Origin: Branchiostoma floridae
Lineage: Eukaryota > Chordata > Leptocardii > Amphioxiformes > Branchiostomatidae
Length of the DNA stretch: 35,408 nucleotides
Assembly: GCF_000003815.2 (NCBI RefSeq)
Contig: NC_049986.1
Coordinates: 23,568,564-23,603,971, forward strand
Direction: 5' to 3'
Shown here: piece after piece, positions 8,084 through 18,694 of the stretch
Layout of the letters: each line of letters begins with the position of its first letter
Numbering within the stretch: the stretch's first letter is position 1
The notes under the pieces: generated by a model
Database searches by the model: none
What the model was told of the DNA's origin: nothing
What the model saw: only the letters and a program-made list of their open reading frames with translations
Translations under genes and position numbers: made by a program

Positions 8084-10378
8084 TTATGCCTGGGGGGGGG
8101 GGGGGGGCGTCGCGGGGAGATGTAAACATCTGTCTTGAGCCAGGTGTGTCGCCTCCTGGAGAGTCAGGCCACGTGCACGGACAGTCTCTGCTACTTCCTC
8201 TATCCACCTGCGGCGTGGTCTTCCTCTGGCCCTGACACCTGAGTGCCTGGTTGTGTAGGCTTTCAACGCTGGCTGGGTGGTTGGCATTCTTGTCAGGTGA
8301 CCAAACCACTGAACTCTTTGCTTGGCTATGAACTGCAAGACAGGTTTGGTTCCAACCATCTCTCTAACCACTCCATTTCTCAACCTGTCCCTCCTCGTCT
8401 TACCAGCTGTTCTCCTCAGGACCCTCATCTCACAGCTTGTGAGTTTTCTTTCCTGTGCTTTGTTCAGGGTCCAGGTTTGACACTGATATGTGAGTGTTGG
8501 AACGAAGATGGCGTTGATGAGTCTGGCCTTGGTCTCCATGGGGATACTTGGGTGCCTTAGCAGAGGTGCTAGCTGGTAGCTGACAGAGTTTGCTTTCTGT
8601 ATTCTTGTCTCTATCTCTCTGTCTAATTTCCCATCCTCTGTAAAGATGCTCCCCAGGTATTTGAACTCCGTGGCCTGTTTGAAGAGTTGACCATTCACTG
8701 TGATCTCTAGTTTCTCTGGGCAGCGGTAGCCTGGGTACCATCCGGATAGTAGTTCGCTTCTACGTTCGCTTCTGCTATCCAGTGAAGCGACTGTATATAG
8801 TGTATAGTGAATGTCAGAGCTAGAAGCGACGGTATATAGTATATAATGAACGCCGGAGCGAACTACTTTCCGTATGGTACCCAGGCTAGGGCAGCGGCCA
8901 ACTGACATGGATTCTGTCTTTCCGATGCTGATCTTCATGTCGTGACGATCGCATGCGCTGTTGAGCTTGTCTGTGTGGTGCTGGAGTTCCTCCTTACTCT
9001 CGTTCAGGATGCCTTGATCATCAGCAAAAAGCAGTTCGTTCAAGGCCTCAGGATCTGGGTTGGCTTCCTTTGTGATGTTATCCATGTACACTATAAACAG
9101 TAAAGGTGACAGTACACATCCTTGTCTCACTCCGGACCTTATCTGGAACCAGCTAGAAAGACCATTTGGAGTTTGTACTGCGCTCTTGCTATTGTGATAA
9201 AGTGCTCTTATGTTCTCTAGAAGTTGTCCCTTAACACCATACTGTTCTAAAATCTGCCGGAGTCGGTTCCTGTTTACCCGGTCAAAAGCTTTTTCCTGGT
9301 CGAGTATTTTTGCGAATATTTTCCCCGTGTGAGTGATGAGGGAGATGCCTCGGTATGTGCTGCATTCTTTCTTGTTCCCTTTCTTTTTCCATATAGGAAT
9401 GACAACTGATTTCCTCCAGTCCTCTGGCACACACTGTTCCGCCCATACTTTCTGGAAGATAATAGTGAGCCACCCGATGCCAGTCTCGCCACATGCTGTA
9501 ATGGCTTCTACAGGGATCCCGTCAACCCCTGCAGCTTTGTTCTTTGGGCTGGTCTTCACTGCTCTCCGCACTTCTTCCTCCAGTATGTTGGGCTCTGTGT
9601 GCTCTGGGTAGCTGGGGTTGAACTGGATGTGACTGCTGTTCTCGTCAACCGGGTTGAGGAGATCTCTAAAGTATTGTTCCCAACGCAGTTTGATCTTGTC
9701 CTCCTCATATATAGGGTTCCCATCCTGGTCGTTTATCACAGGGATTGGGTTGTAAGGTTCGTCCCTGAGTCGCATGGCTCTGACACTCCTGTAGAACTCT
9801 CGTGGTGACCGTTTGCAGAGTTCACTCAGTTCATGTCCGTAGGTCTTCCATGAGGCGTCCTTTGCATGTTTCACCTCTCTCTTACTCTGTCTTCTGGCTA
9901 GTCTGTAGTTCACATAGTCCTCTTGTGTCTGTGATTTCACCCATACTTTGTAGAGTCTCTTCTTCTCCCGTACAGCCTCTTTCACTTCGTCATTCCACCA
10001 CTTGGTGGCTTTTCTCTGACCTCTTCCGTTTTTCTTCTTCCCACATGTGCTCTTGAGGCAGTCAAGAAGAGTGTCTCTGAAGATGCTCCATGTTTCTTCT
10101 GCGCTCTTGTCCCATGTGTCTTCTTGCTCTAGTCTCTCTGTAACTCTCTGTTTTATTTCTTCTTGTATGTCCATGTTCTTCCTGAGTTTGTTTTGGTTGA
10201 TTTGTGGCTCGTGTGTCAGCTTTCGTCTACGGTTCCAGTTTGTATTCCCTGTCATACTCATCAGCACTGGTCTGTGGTCTGTGTCCAGCCCAGCATTTGG
10301 TATCGCCCGTGCATCTTGGACTGTGGTTCTCCTGGATGCCCTGGTGAGGATGAAGTCTATCTGGGATGAGACTGTCAT
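8084..10378 (-). pseudogene. LINE endonuclease/reverse transcriptase ORF, truncated and rearranged
   Basis: 764 codons without a stop, the largest open frame in the window. The family nicks target DNA and copies its own RNA there. Visible parts are: the endonuclease end (S-Q-I-D-F-I-L, residues 5-11; T-D-H-R, 33-36); RT motifs A-A-G-V-D-G-I-P (about 282-289) and Y-R-G-I-S-L (342-347); D-Q-E-K-A-F-D (360-366), holding the first catalytic Asp; G-V-R-Q-G-C-V-L-S-P (416-425); F-A-D-D (451-454), the catalytic YxDD-type box; E-F-K-Y-L-G-S (571-577); and G-H-L-T-R-M...G-R-P-R-R-R-W near the end. Only about 16 residues separate Y-R-G-I-S-L from the first Asp, where relatives have about 65, so RT block 2 has been deleted in frame at 9301. 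Residues 496-552 come from the inserted MITE. The P-run near the C terminus is encoded by a 16-base G run (8092-8107). The N terminus is missing, so it is scored as non-functional. Confidence 0.9.
8727..8888. mobile_element. 162-bp MITE inside the LINE ORF
   Basis: Terminal inverted repeats of 32 bp (8727-8758 and 8857-8888, 30 of 32 match) start TAGCCTGGGTACCAT. It is flanked by a perfect 9-bp duplication, gggcagcgg at 8718-8726 and 8889-8897. The interior has two diverged copies of a roughly 36-bp phrase (agcgactgtatatagtgtat and agcgacggtatatagtatat). MITE plus duplication is 171 bp, exactly 57 codons, and has no stop in the LINE frame. It encodes no protein of its own; a 9-bp duplication is typical of Mutator-like elements, but the superfamily is not proven. 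Confidence 0.95.
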
Positions 10379-10623
10379 GTCACTCCACCGGTACCAGGTC
10401 TGGGTGTGGCTGGGGCGATGTTGAAAGAGTGTATTGGAGATGACCAGGTCGTACTCTGCACACAGGCTCAGGAGTTGGTGTCCATTATAGTTGCACTCTG
10501 TGCTTCTGTCACTGTGGGGGCCAAGGTATGCTGTCCATGGTTTGTTTCTATCATTGAATTCATTTATTGTTAATGTCTGTAAACTGTCGATTGAATGGCG
10601 ATATGTATCCCTCCTGGTTAACT

Positions 10624-10663
10624 AGATAAACAAACAAACAAACAAACAAACAGACAAACAAAA
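10624..10663. repeat. (CAAA)n microsatellite
   Basis: About nine copies of caaa with one cagac variant, directly upstream of the truncated 5' end of the LINE. It is followed by a short palindromic AT stretch (aaataaatctttatttta). Confidence 0.95.
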
Positions 10664-10683
10664 TAAATCTTTATTTTATCATG

Positions 10684-10870
10684 GCGTCGCGTGTGGCGTA
10701 ACTGGTAGATCGTTCGGCTCGGAATCTAGAGGTCCTGAGTTCGATACCCGCCGGCGTGCCCCCGACGTTATGCCCTTGGGAAAGGCACTAAACCCGACCT
10801 TCCTCACTTCGTCCACGTGAATAAGTGGATACCTGACTTCGGTCGGGGAGGTAAAAGAAAAAAAGGACCT
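10684..10870 (+). mobile_element. tRNA-derived SINE
   Basis: A tRNA-like head carries an A box (tggcgtaactggtag, 10694-10708) and a B box (agttcgatacc, 10738-10748). The body continues with cccttgggaaaggcacta, cttcctcacttcgtccacgt and ggtcggggaggtaaaa, the same body order as the 2.8-3.3 kb SINE read on the minus strand. An A-rich stretch (about 10853-10864) may be its tail. Not called as a tRNA gene, because stems pair poorly and the SINE body follows. No clear target duplication is seen. Confidence 0.8.
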
Positions 10871-12440
10871 TTACCTTCTGTTTGTACTGTGTATGAGGCT
10901 CTGTTAATATACATGTAGGTTACTAACTTGAGTGCAGTGACACATTGTCCTCGTCTGTCCAAAAGCAAATAGAAAAAAATAACGTTGGGATCGTTTACCT
11001 CCGCGTCCCCCACCACGGACAAATTACAATTGTTTTAATTGTAGGTTGTCTGGTTGACTACTAATACGCAACGCCCTAGGCTGGGCACTACCTAAATCCA
11101 GGTAACTACAAAAATTAATGGAACATAAATTATTTTATCTTGTATTCTTCTCCTTTGGTAAGCTCCATTGATATGTATGGTTCCAGAACATGTAGCGGAA
11201 ACAGAAAATCTTACAAACGGGTTCCTGTGGTTTACGCTTCTACAGTAATCCCCAACTTGGTGTACGGACAAATCCATAGGTAGCACTCTGTGCACAATTT
11301 ACTATGTTAGATTATTACTTTTCCACTACATACAGATGTATTAAAGCCAATGCCAAATTACACACAAAATCCAGCAAGGATAGACAAAAAACTGAAACAT
11401 ATCAAACTACTATTGTGACACAATCTGTGCCTTCACGCCGCTTTAGCGTCTGTAAAGATGTTAAGGAAAGGTGGGAGGATATTATTGTCTCTGAGAGAAG
11501 AAAAGGACATCAAAACTGAGATTGAATTAAACTTGAAAAGCAGATGCACATCTGTTTCGACTGTCTGTTGAGGAAAATTGAATTGAAGCGGCAAATGTAA
11601 TGCTTTCTTCTCTTACTGTTATGGGATTATAGTATCATACAATACTCTTTGACTCTTCTTTTCACACGACCTTTCACCTAAAATGGCCGTCAAACCAAAG
11701 CACAAAGAAGCAACTGATACATTATTTATATGTTTGGTATGGGGGATATTACCTCATTTCCGTTTCCGGTATCATATCTGTGTGTTGTAACTCGAAAGTA
11801 CAAGGGATGGCTCAACTCAAGGCTTATCCGCGCCCCCTTGCGGAGCTCGAAAGTTCTGCAACACTTCATGTTTCAAAGGCTAAGGAACATTTCCTGTCCA
11901 TTTGCTTGACGCTTTGCATTAAATAAAGCAAAAGATGGGCTGTTGCCTTTAACTTGGTTTTGAGCATTATCTACTTGAAAGGTTTGTTCCATGACTTTGA
12001 AATATAACGTATGACACCCAGAAGACAAAACAGCACGTTTTTACGTCAATGAATAGAGACAAATGATGGTCACCCTGACTGGAAGAGAAAATTGCTACTG
12101 TTTCATAAGTAGAATGAATTTTGCGTGGCGACAAAATACCGACGTTAGAAACTGAATATCAGTAATTCGTTTTTTTTTTTTCGAAAACGTCACATAACAT
12201 GCAACTAACATAGATATAGGTAATCTTAGCTGTATACATTAGCGAAGGGATTCCTAGCGATAAACATTTTACACTCCATATTCTGTCCAATAGTGTTCGA
12301 TAGGTAACTGTAACAATAGAGATCCGTAGATAGTTACATCAGGTTGATGTATAAAAGTGAAAGTGATAGGTAGGTAGATTACTCATGTAGCAAGGTTCTT
12401 TGTTACCCAACCAATTCTATTCAAATACAATTCAATCTCT
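10871..12440. other. 1.57 kb without recognised features
   Basis: Non-repetitive sequence of ordinary composition, with a 12-base T run near 12171. Small open frames (10804-11022, 11092-11295, 11304-11519) show no domain or codon signal and no flanking splice sites that I could pair. It may be intergenic or a large intron. Confidence 0.5.
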
Positions 12441-12540
12441 NNNNNNNNNNNNNNNNNNNNNNNNNNNNNNNNNNNNNNNNNNNNNNNNNNNNNNNNNNNN
12501 NNNNNNNNNNNNNNNNNNNNNNNNNNNNNNNNNNNNNNNN
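12441..12540. other. Assembly gap, 100 N
   Basis: Placeholder-size gap located about 110 bp left of the tandem array boundary, so the true left flank of the array is uncertain. Confidence 0.99.
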
Positions 12541-12544
12541 AGTC

Positions 12545-12684
12545 AGCATAAGCCGGTATTCCTGGTCTATCAACAATGCGGGGATTTAGTTTTCTGTTGT
12601 TTTGGCTATAACTACACCTGATCGAACGCTTAATAAATTTATGTTCAATACTTAGTATTCAACATAAATTTATTTAAGCGTTCG
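12545..12684. repeat. Inverted duplication and palindrome at left edge of the array
   Basis: A near-perfect palindrome of about 62 bp, with arms 12623-12652 and 12654-12684 and a 1-bp centre (one mismatch and one 1-bp indel), built on cgaacgcttaataaattt. The right arm is the start of the tandem unit. Further left, 12565-12618 is the reverse complement of unit sequence found at about 18841-18895 (tgtagttatagccaaaacaa). The array edge is therefore an inverted junction. Confidence 0.9.
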
Positions 12685-13960
12685 TTCAACCTCCTTTGAG
12701 TCATTTTTCGTTCCTTTTTCATCAATTTTGCTTAGGGCAGCTCTGGAGTTTAGAACTGATAACTGATTCCCAAATAACAACAGAATATAAAACAGAACCG
12801 ATGTCTCGCCGCGGAGTAACAGAATTTCTGAAATCACTGGAAAAATCCAGGCAAATTTTCAAATCATTTCAGCCTTTTTTTTCGATTTTATCATCAGATT
12901 GCAAAAAAAAGACGTCTTCTTACTGCAAAAATTCAATCGTGCAGGAAAAAACAACAACAACCGGAGTAAAAAAAGAACGCTCCGTGTATGCAGCTCTCTC
13001 AGCTACAACCCTGGGGATTATTCAGCCATTTGTTTAAGTAGTTTGCCCACCCCACCCCACCCCACTCCCTTCCCCCTCCATCCATGCCATATCATACACA
13101 ACAGTGTATGTTGTAGATGGCATGGTAGATTTTTGTACTTTTCGTAGATGCTATAGTCTTACTTGTATGATGGGAAACTGTGAGGTGAATCATATAAATC
13201 ACGGAAATTATCATCTTTTAATTAAAAAGAATAAAGATAATTCTAAAAGACAACAGAAAATTTTAATTCAGTCGTAGATATTATATCCGTTATGTACTCA
13301 AAATTTTCTACTGGTCGAACTGTCAATGCTCTAATTACTTTGATTTGGGCAAGACCCTGGGCATGATAAGTATACGAAAATTAATTGAAAACAAGAAAAG
13401 GGCTTGTAGGTGGACATTGTAATTCTCTCATCTTTATATTTCAAGTTTTTTTTATCATCCGATTACAAAATGTACAGCACCGTGGTTACAAAATAATTTC
13501 ATTTCATAAACTCAGAAATAACAACCCGAACAAACAAGCGGAAGATCCCCATTGCCGTGACACAGGTTCCACGTACGCAGTTATTACATCAGATGCCATG
13601 CGAAGTTTTTAATCCTTCTGGTCAAGGATTTTGCCCCTTCGTTACATAATATACACTACCAAACTCAGTCTTATGCAACAGCTGGGGATCCCCCTTTCTG
13701 ATGACACAGGGCCTGCCCGCATAACCATCATAGCTAAAACCCAAGTTACTGTTTTATGCATGTCCGGCTTCTGTTGTTTTTCCTTCAGTAGCTTTTGATT
13801 GAAACCATACAAAAATGAAGTATTTCTTGTAAAGTCTTGATCGTGTGATATTATTCTATTTACCCGATCGTAATTATAGCCCGAGTTAATGACAACCTTT
13901 CTCGTTGCGTAACCACTTGTAACACAGGTTTTCCTCCGTTTCCAGTGACAAAATATTGTT
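12654..13960 (+). repeat. Tandem unit A', partial copy of 1307 bp
   Basis: Aligns over its whole length with the first 1.3 kb of unit A (13961 on). Shared landmarks are taagcgttcgtt (near 12674 and 13981), the clean C-rich stretch ccaccccactcccttccccc, agaacgctccgtgtatgcag, and gatgacacagggcctgcccg. It stops where unit A begins. Small open frames are shadows of repeated sequence. Confidence 0.93.
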
Positions 13961-16285
13961 AGTATTGAACATTAATTTATTTAAGCGTTCGTTCAGTTTC
14001 CTTTGAGTCATTTTTCGTTCCTTTTTCATCAATTTTGCTTAGGGTAGCTCTGGAGTTTAGAACTGATAACTGATTCCCAAATAACAACAGAATATAAACA
14101 GAACCGATGTCTCACCGCGGAGTAACAGAATTTCTGAAATCACTGAAAAATCTAGGCAAATTTTCAAATCATTTCAGCCTTTTTCCGATGCTTTTTATCA
14201 TCAGATTGCAAAAAAAGACGTCTTCTTACTGCATAAATTCAATCGTGCAGAAAAAACAACAACAACCGAAACAAAAAAAGAACGCTCCGTGTATGCAGCT
14301 CTCTCAGCTACAACCCTGGGGATTATTCAGCCATTTGTTTAAGTAGTTTTCCCAACCCAACCCACCCCACTCCCTTCCCCCTCCCTCCATGCCATATCAT
14401 ACACAACAGTGTATGTTGTAGATGGTATGTTAGATCTTTTTACTTTTCGTAGATGCTATAGTCTTACTTGTATGATGGGAAACTGCGAGGTGAATCATAA
14501 CAAATCACGGAAATTATCATCTTTTAATTAAAAAGAATAAAGATAATTTTAAAAGAACAGAAAATTTTAATTCAGTCGTAGATATTATATCCGTTATGTA
14601 CACAAAATTTTCTACTGGTCGAACTGTCAATGCTCTAATTACTTTGATTTGGGCAAGCACCCGGACATGATAAGTATACAAAAATTAGAATAAAACAAGA
14701 AAAGGGCTTTTATGTGGATATTGTAATTCTCTCATCTTTATATTTCAAGTTTTTTTAATCATCTGATTACAAAATGTATAGCACCATGGTTACAAAATAA
14801 TTTCATTTCATAAACGCAGAAATAACAACCGGAACAAACAAGCGGAAGATCCCCGTTGTGAGTGACACAGGTTCCACGTGCGAAGTTATCTAATCTTATG
14901 CCATGGGAAGTTTTTAATCCTTCTGGTCAAGGAGTTTGCCCCTTCGTTGCAAAATACATGTTACCAAACTCAGTCTTATGCAACAACTGGGTATCTCCCT
15001 TTCTGATGACACAGGGCCTGCCCGCATAATCATCATAGCTAAAATCCAGGTTACTGTTTTATGTATGTGCTGCTTCTGATATTTTCCCTTTCTTAACTCT
15101 GATTGAAATCAAGAAAGTAGGATTTCTTGCCAATTACCGGATCGTATGATTTTCAGTATTCTTTCATTTACCCGATTGTTATCGTAGCCCACGTTGTCAA
15201 CCTTTGCCGTTGCGCATTCAGTTGTAACACGGGTTTCCTATGTTTCGAGCGTCACAATATATATTTCCCTCCTAGACTTCAATCTACGTAGACGGGGACA
15301 TATATGATAAGTTTTCCTTTATGAGTATTTCACGTTAAAGTTTGATGACTTCATGAGTACTTCATGTGTCTGCATCTATGGGCATCTTCGGTCCTCTTGT
15401 GTTTCGAGTCTCAGAAAGTCTATGTATGAGACCTTTTCGTTGTTGATAAGGTCACATTTACTATTAAAATTCAATCGAGATAGGATATGACACAGAGATT
15501 CCTACGGGAGGAAAGTATAGCTGAAATATGGTTATGGTATAGATGTTATTTTCAGTTATAGGCATCGTTCGGGCTGTTTGTACAGCTATAACAACTAGAG
15601 GCGAAATGCCTGCAAAGTGGAAAAACAGGCTTTTGTCCTGAAAGGATATTTCTGTGATTTTCCTACCTAGTCCTGCTGGTAGAGATTTCTCCAATGATTG
15701 CAAAGTAGAAATCACCAACTTTCATATTATATCATCAGTTTTAATATTACTTGGATTCTTTTAGTTGTCCAGCCGTAAGTGATGCTGCCATATCAAAACT
15801 GCAATATGAAAAACGTAATGGTTTTGGTTCCTTTCTTATTGATAAATTGCAAATATTGCTTAAATGTAGTTACAGGTTGTCAAAAAGTTTTTGTCAATTA
15901 GTAGTCAATCGGTACTATATGAAGTGTTCAAGCTTCGCAAGTGTATCTTTATAAACAACAAACAATCAAGATCTAATCATCGCTCCGTGGGTAAACCAGT
16001 GCCATCTTACATAGTCATATCTCTGAAACGCCGGGCTTTGTTTCACGACTCACTAAGATTTCCTGTACGCTTTGGTACAGAAGACACTGAAGTAAGGAGA
16101 TTGAAACTGAGTGCTACGGGTAGTTTATCAGGAAAGTTGATGGTTGTGTTTTAATACTCTATCTATGTGTAGCAATACCCCACTAATTGCAAAGTTAGTA
16201 TATATAAAGGTAACCGTAGCACCGGTATCATTGCCTGTTAAAGTCTTTAAGGGCATTGGATTGTGATATAAATACTTAATAGGTA

Positions 16286-16462
16286 CTAGGGTACGATGTG
16301 GAATTCGAAGGGGGAGCCCAACAGTCTCCTCCCACCGCCTTTACCTCCCCATGTCAGGTACCAATTTTACACCTGGGTAGAGTAAGAACAACCGTGTAAG
16401 GTGCCTTACTCAAGGGCACAGGATTGGTAGGAACTCGGGATTTTAACCCAGGACCCCACTAG
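16286..16462 (-). mobile_element. SINE remnant 1 in unit A
   Basis: The minus-strand sequence shows a degraded B-box area (gtcctgggttaaaatcccg), the body phrase cccttgagtaaggcacctta and the end gaattccacatcgtacccta. The same family as remnant 2 at 17190 and related to the SINEs at 2.8 and 10.7 kb. Confidence 0.75.
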
Positions 16463-16979
16463 TAATAGACATGTCAATTGTAGCAAGCAGGTTCTAATCT
16501 CATATATTCAGCTATTTAGAATGTCCCATTAACCAGATGTTGTTTAAAAGTGTCTGTTAGAAATTTTTGAGGATTTACCTAAATATCCTTAGCACGATGT
16601 TACACAAGAATATTGAAATTTAAAATGAAAGATTGCTCGCCAGTTGGAAAGAGTTTTATTTTACAGTTGTTGTGTAAAAGTCTTACAGAAATATGGTTCA
16701 TCCTAGATAATATTTGCAGTGTTTAGGCACAGCAGGCGGAGTTACAGAAACAACAACAACTACAGTTCCCTACATTATAAACAGACCAGGGCCTTAAATA
16801 ATATCGCTGCCATTTCCCCTACCTTATTCTACTGGTAGAGATTTTCACCACTGATTCTCCGTCTACCTCACGTCATAATGATAAGGTGATGTACGTTGTA
16901 ATGTAAGTTATGTTACATTTTTTCATCAGAATGTTCAAACGTTTAAAAATCTCAGAAATTCAAGAAACCAGTTAACAAC

Positions 16980-17180
16980 GGGTGCAAAAAGGGCACCGGT
17001 TTTATGTTTTCTGTACTGTATGTTGTCCCTGGGTGTTCAAAGATCGACTGATTGTTACCACGTTTTGTCCTGTACCTGTTATTTACATGTATGTTTGATG
17101 GGCCCCCTTGGAAATCAACTATGCACTGTTGTAGGGGCTACCCATTCGTTACAAGATGAAATGAATGAATAAATAGCTAT
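16980..17180 (+). mobile_element. CR1/L2-like LINE 3' end in unit A
   Basis: Ends with a stem-forming segment (gggcccccttgg ... gtaggggctaccc) followed by gatgaaatgaatgaataaat. This is the usual architecture of CR1/L2-group 3' ends: a stem-loop followed by short repeats. Only the 3' region is present. The same block lies at about 23722-23922 and 28685-28884. Confidence 0.6.
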
Positions 17181-17189
17181 CCACTGTGC

Positions 17190-17392
17190 CTAGGGTACGA
17201 TGTGGAATTCGAAGTGGGAGCCCAACACTCTCCTCCCACCGCCTTTACCTCCCCATGTCAGGTACCCATTTCACACCAGGGTAGAGTAAGAAAAGTCTTG
17301 TAAAGTGCCTTACTCAATTGCACAGGATCGGTAGTATCTCAGGATTTGAACCCAGGACCCGAAGTCCAGCAATTACGCCTCGCGACCCGACT
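17190..17392 (-). mobile_element. SINE remnant 2 in unit A
   Basis: Better preserved than remnant 1. On the minus strand there is a B box (GGGTTCAAATCC near 17354-17343), gagtaaggcactttacaaga, and the same 3' end gaattccacatcgtaccc. Its translated B-box region produces the frame GSISGFEPRTRSPA, a common SINE artefact. Confidence 0.8.
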
Positions 17393-17959
17393 TCTCATAG
17401 ACATGTAAATTGTAGAAAGGTAAAGGTTCTAATCTCATACATATTTAGGTCTCTAGACTGTCCCATTGACCCGGTGCTGTTTAAAGGTGCTCATCTGGAA
17501 ATTTTGGAGGGTCTTCTTACTCTTAACATAAGTTTGCACAAGAACATTGATATTGGAATTAAAAGAATGCTTCGCAGTTGAACAAATCTTGTGCAAAAGT
17601 ATTGCTGAAATTTGGTATATTTTAGATACTTTGTCCAGTCATAGGCACTGTTTAGGCTGAGCAGCTGTTGTTACAGCTACAACAACAACTACAATTTCCT
17701 ACATTAAGGACAAACCAGGGCCCAAAATGGTACAGCTGCCATTTCTCCTTCCTTTTTGTTGTTTAAAAGTGTTCATTTGGAAATTTTGGAGGATCTACTT
17801 GAATCTTTAACTGATGCACAAGAATATTGAGATTGAACCGTAAAGATTGTTTCGCAGTTGGGAACAGTTTATCTTACAGATATGGTGTAAAAGTATTGCC
17901 GAAATATGGTATATTGTAGATATCTAGATACTATTTGCACTGTTTGGTCATGGCAGGTG

Positions 17960-18069
17960 TAGCCTGACTAAAATCGCGCTCCTAGCGGCCGGCCCTACAA
18001 TATTGCCGCCGCCCTAGTGGGAGGGGGTCATTAACCCCAGTCAGCGAGAGATTGTGTCAAGACAGGCTA
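17960..18069. mobile_element. 110-bp MITE in unit A
   Basis: Short terminal inverted repeats (TAGCCTGACT at the left; TAGCCTGTCT read inward from the right). It is flanked by a 10-bp duplication with one difference: atggcaggtg at 17950-17959 and atggcagttg at 18070-18079. The GC-rich interior contains gcggccggccctacaatatt. It splits a copy of the internal body repeat. The same element sits at the same place in units B and C. Confidence 0.88.
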
Positions 18070-18662
18070 ATGGCAGTTGTAGTAACTGTTACAGATAAAA
18101 CAACCACCACAATTCGGACAAACCGAGGTCCTAAATGGGATAGCTGCCATTTCCCCTACCTTACACCACTGGTAAAGATTTTCAACACTGATTCAACTTT
18201 TATTTATCGTCATAATGATGATGTAATTTACGTTGCCATGTAAACTATGTTGGCATTTATCCTGAGATTTTTAAAACACATGAAAATTAAAAAAAAAAAA
18301 CTAAATAAACCTGTTGGTTTAAAAACACACCCATATGGCAAAAGGGTAGTTGTAACAAGTTCATACCGTTAATGAAGTCTTTTGAACACCATTGATTTTT
18401 CTCACAGTGTTCTACTCCAATTTACCCTGTTTACAAATAATGGGCGTTATACTCACCTTAAAATAACACCAGAGAAAAATATGTGAAAAGCACAGGCACA
18501 AACATGTATAGGTTAAAAATCTACAAGTCCTTTTCGTTTAATTTATTTACCGTTAGAAATATCACCATTATATCAAATCTGCAAGTAACGTCCTGATTTT
18601 AGCAGTATCTTGACGCTCTTTGTTGTCAGCATGGAAGCAGGATTGCAATGATTTTTTCCTCA

Positions 18663-18694
18663 TAGTACTTTTATGCCCTATTGGGCTAAGTACA
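18663..18694 (-). repeat. Hairpin, probable LINE 3' end remnant
   Basis: On the minus strand tgtacttagcccaatagggc pairs back on itself (GCCC/GGGC core with AGTAC outer arms). Such a stem next to an A-rich run is common at CR1/L2-type 3' ends. Copies lie at 25377-25408 and 30363-30394. Confidence 0.45.

Larger units (their letters stand above)
8046..10550 (-). mobile_element. 5'-truncated APE-type non-LTR retrotransposon (LINE)
   Basis: A LINE on the minus strand. Its 3' end has almost no UTR: the stop codon at 8086-8084 is followed by a short GCGGAAGGA segment and a tail of TAAAG-like repeats (8077-8046). The coding region runs upstream through the reverse transcriptase into the C-terminal part of the endonuclease. 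The endonuclease frame continues above the first in-frame ATG to at least 10537 (W-T-A-Y-L-G-P-H-S, then C-N-Y-N-G-H-Q-L-L-S-L-C-A-E-Y). Beyond about 10550 the homology fades, and an in-frame stop lies just above 10619, so the N-terminal endonuclease is missing. The C-terminal G-R-P-R-R-R-W block suggests an RTE-like clade, but I am not sure. A 162-bp MITE sits inside at 8727-8888. Confidence 0.9.
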
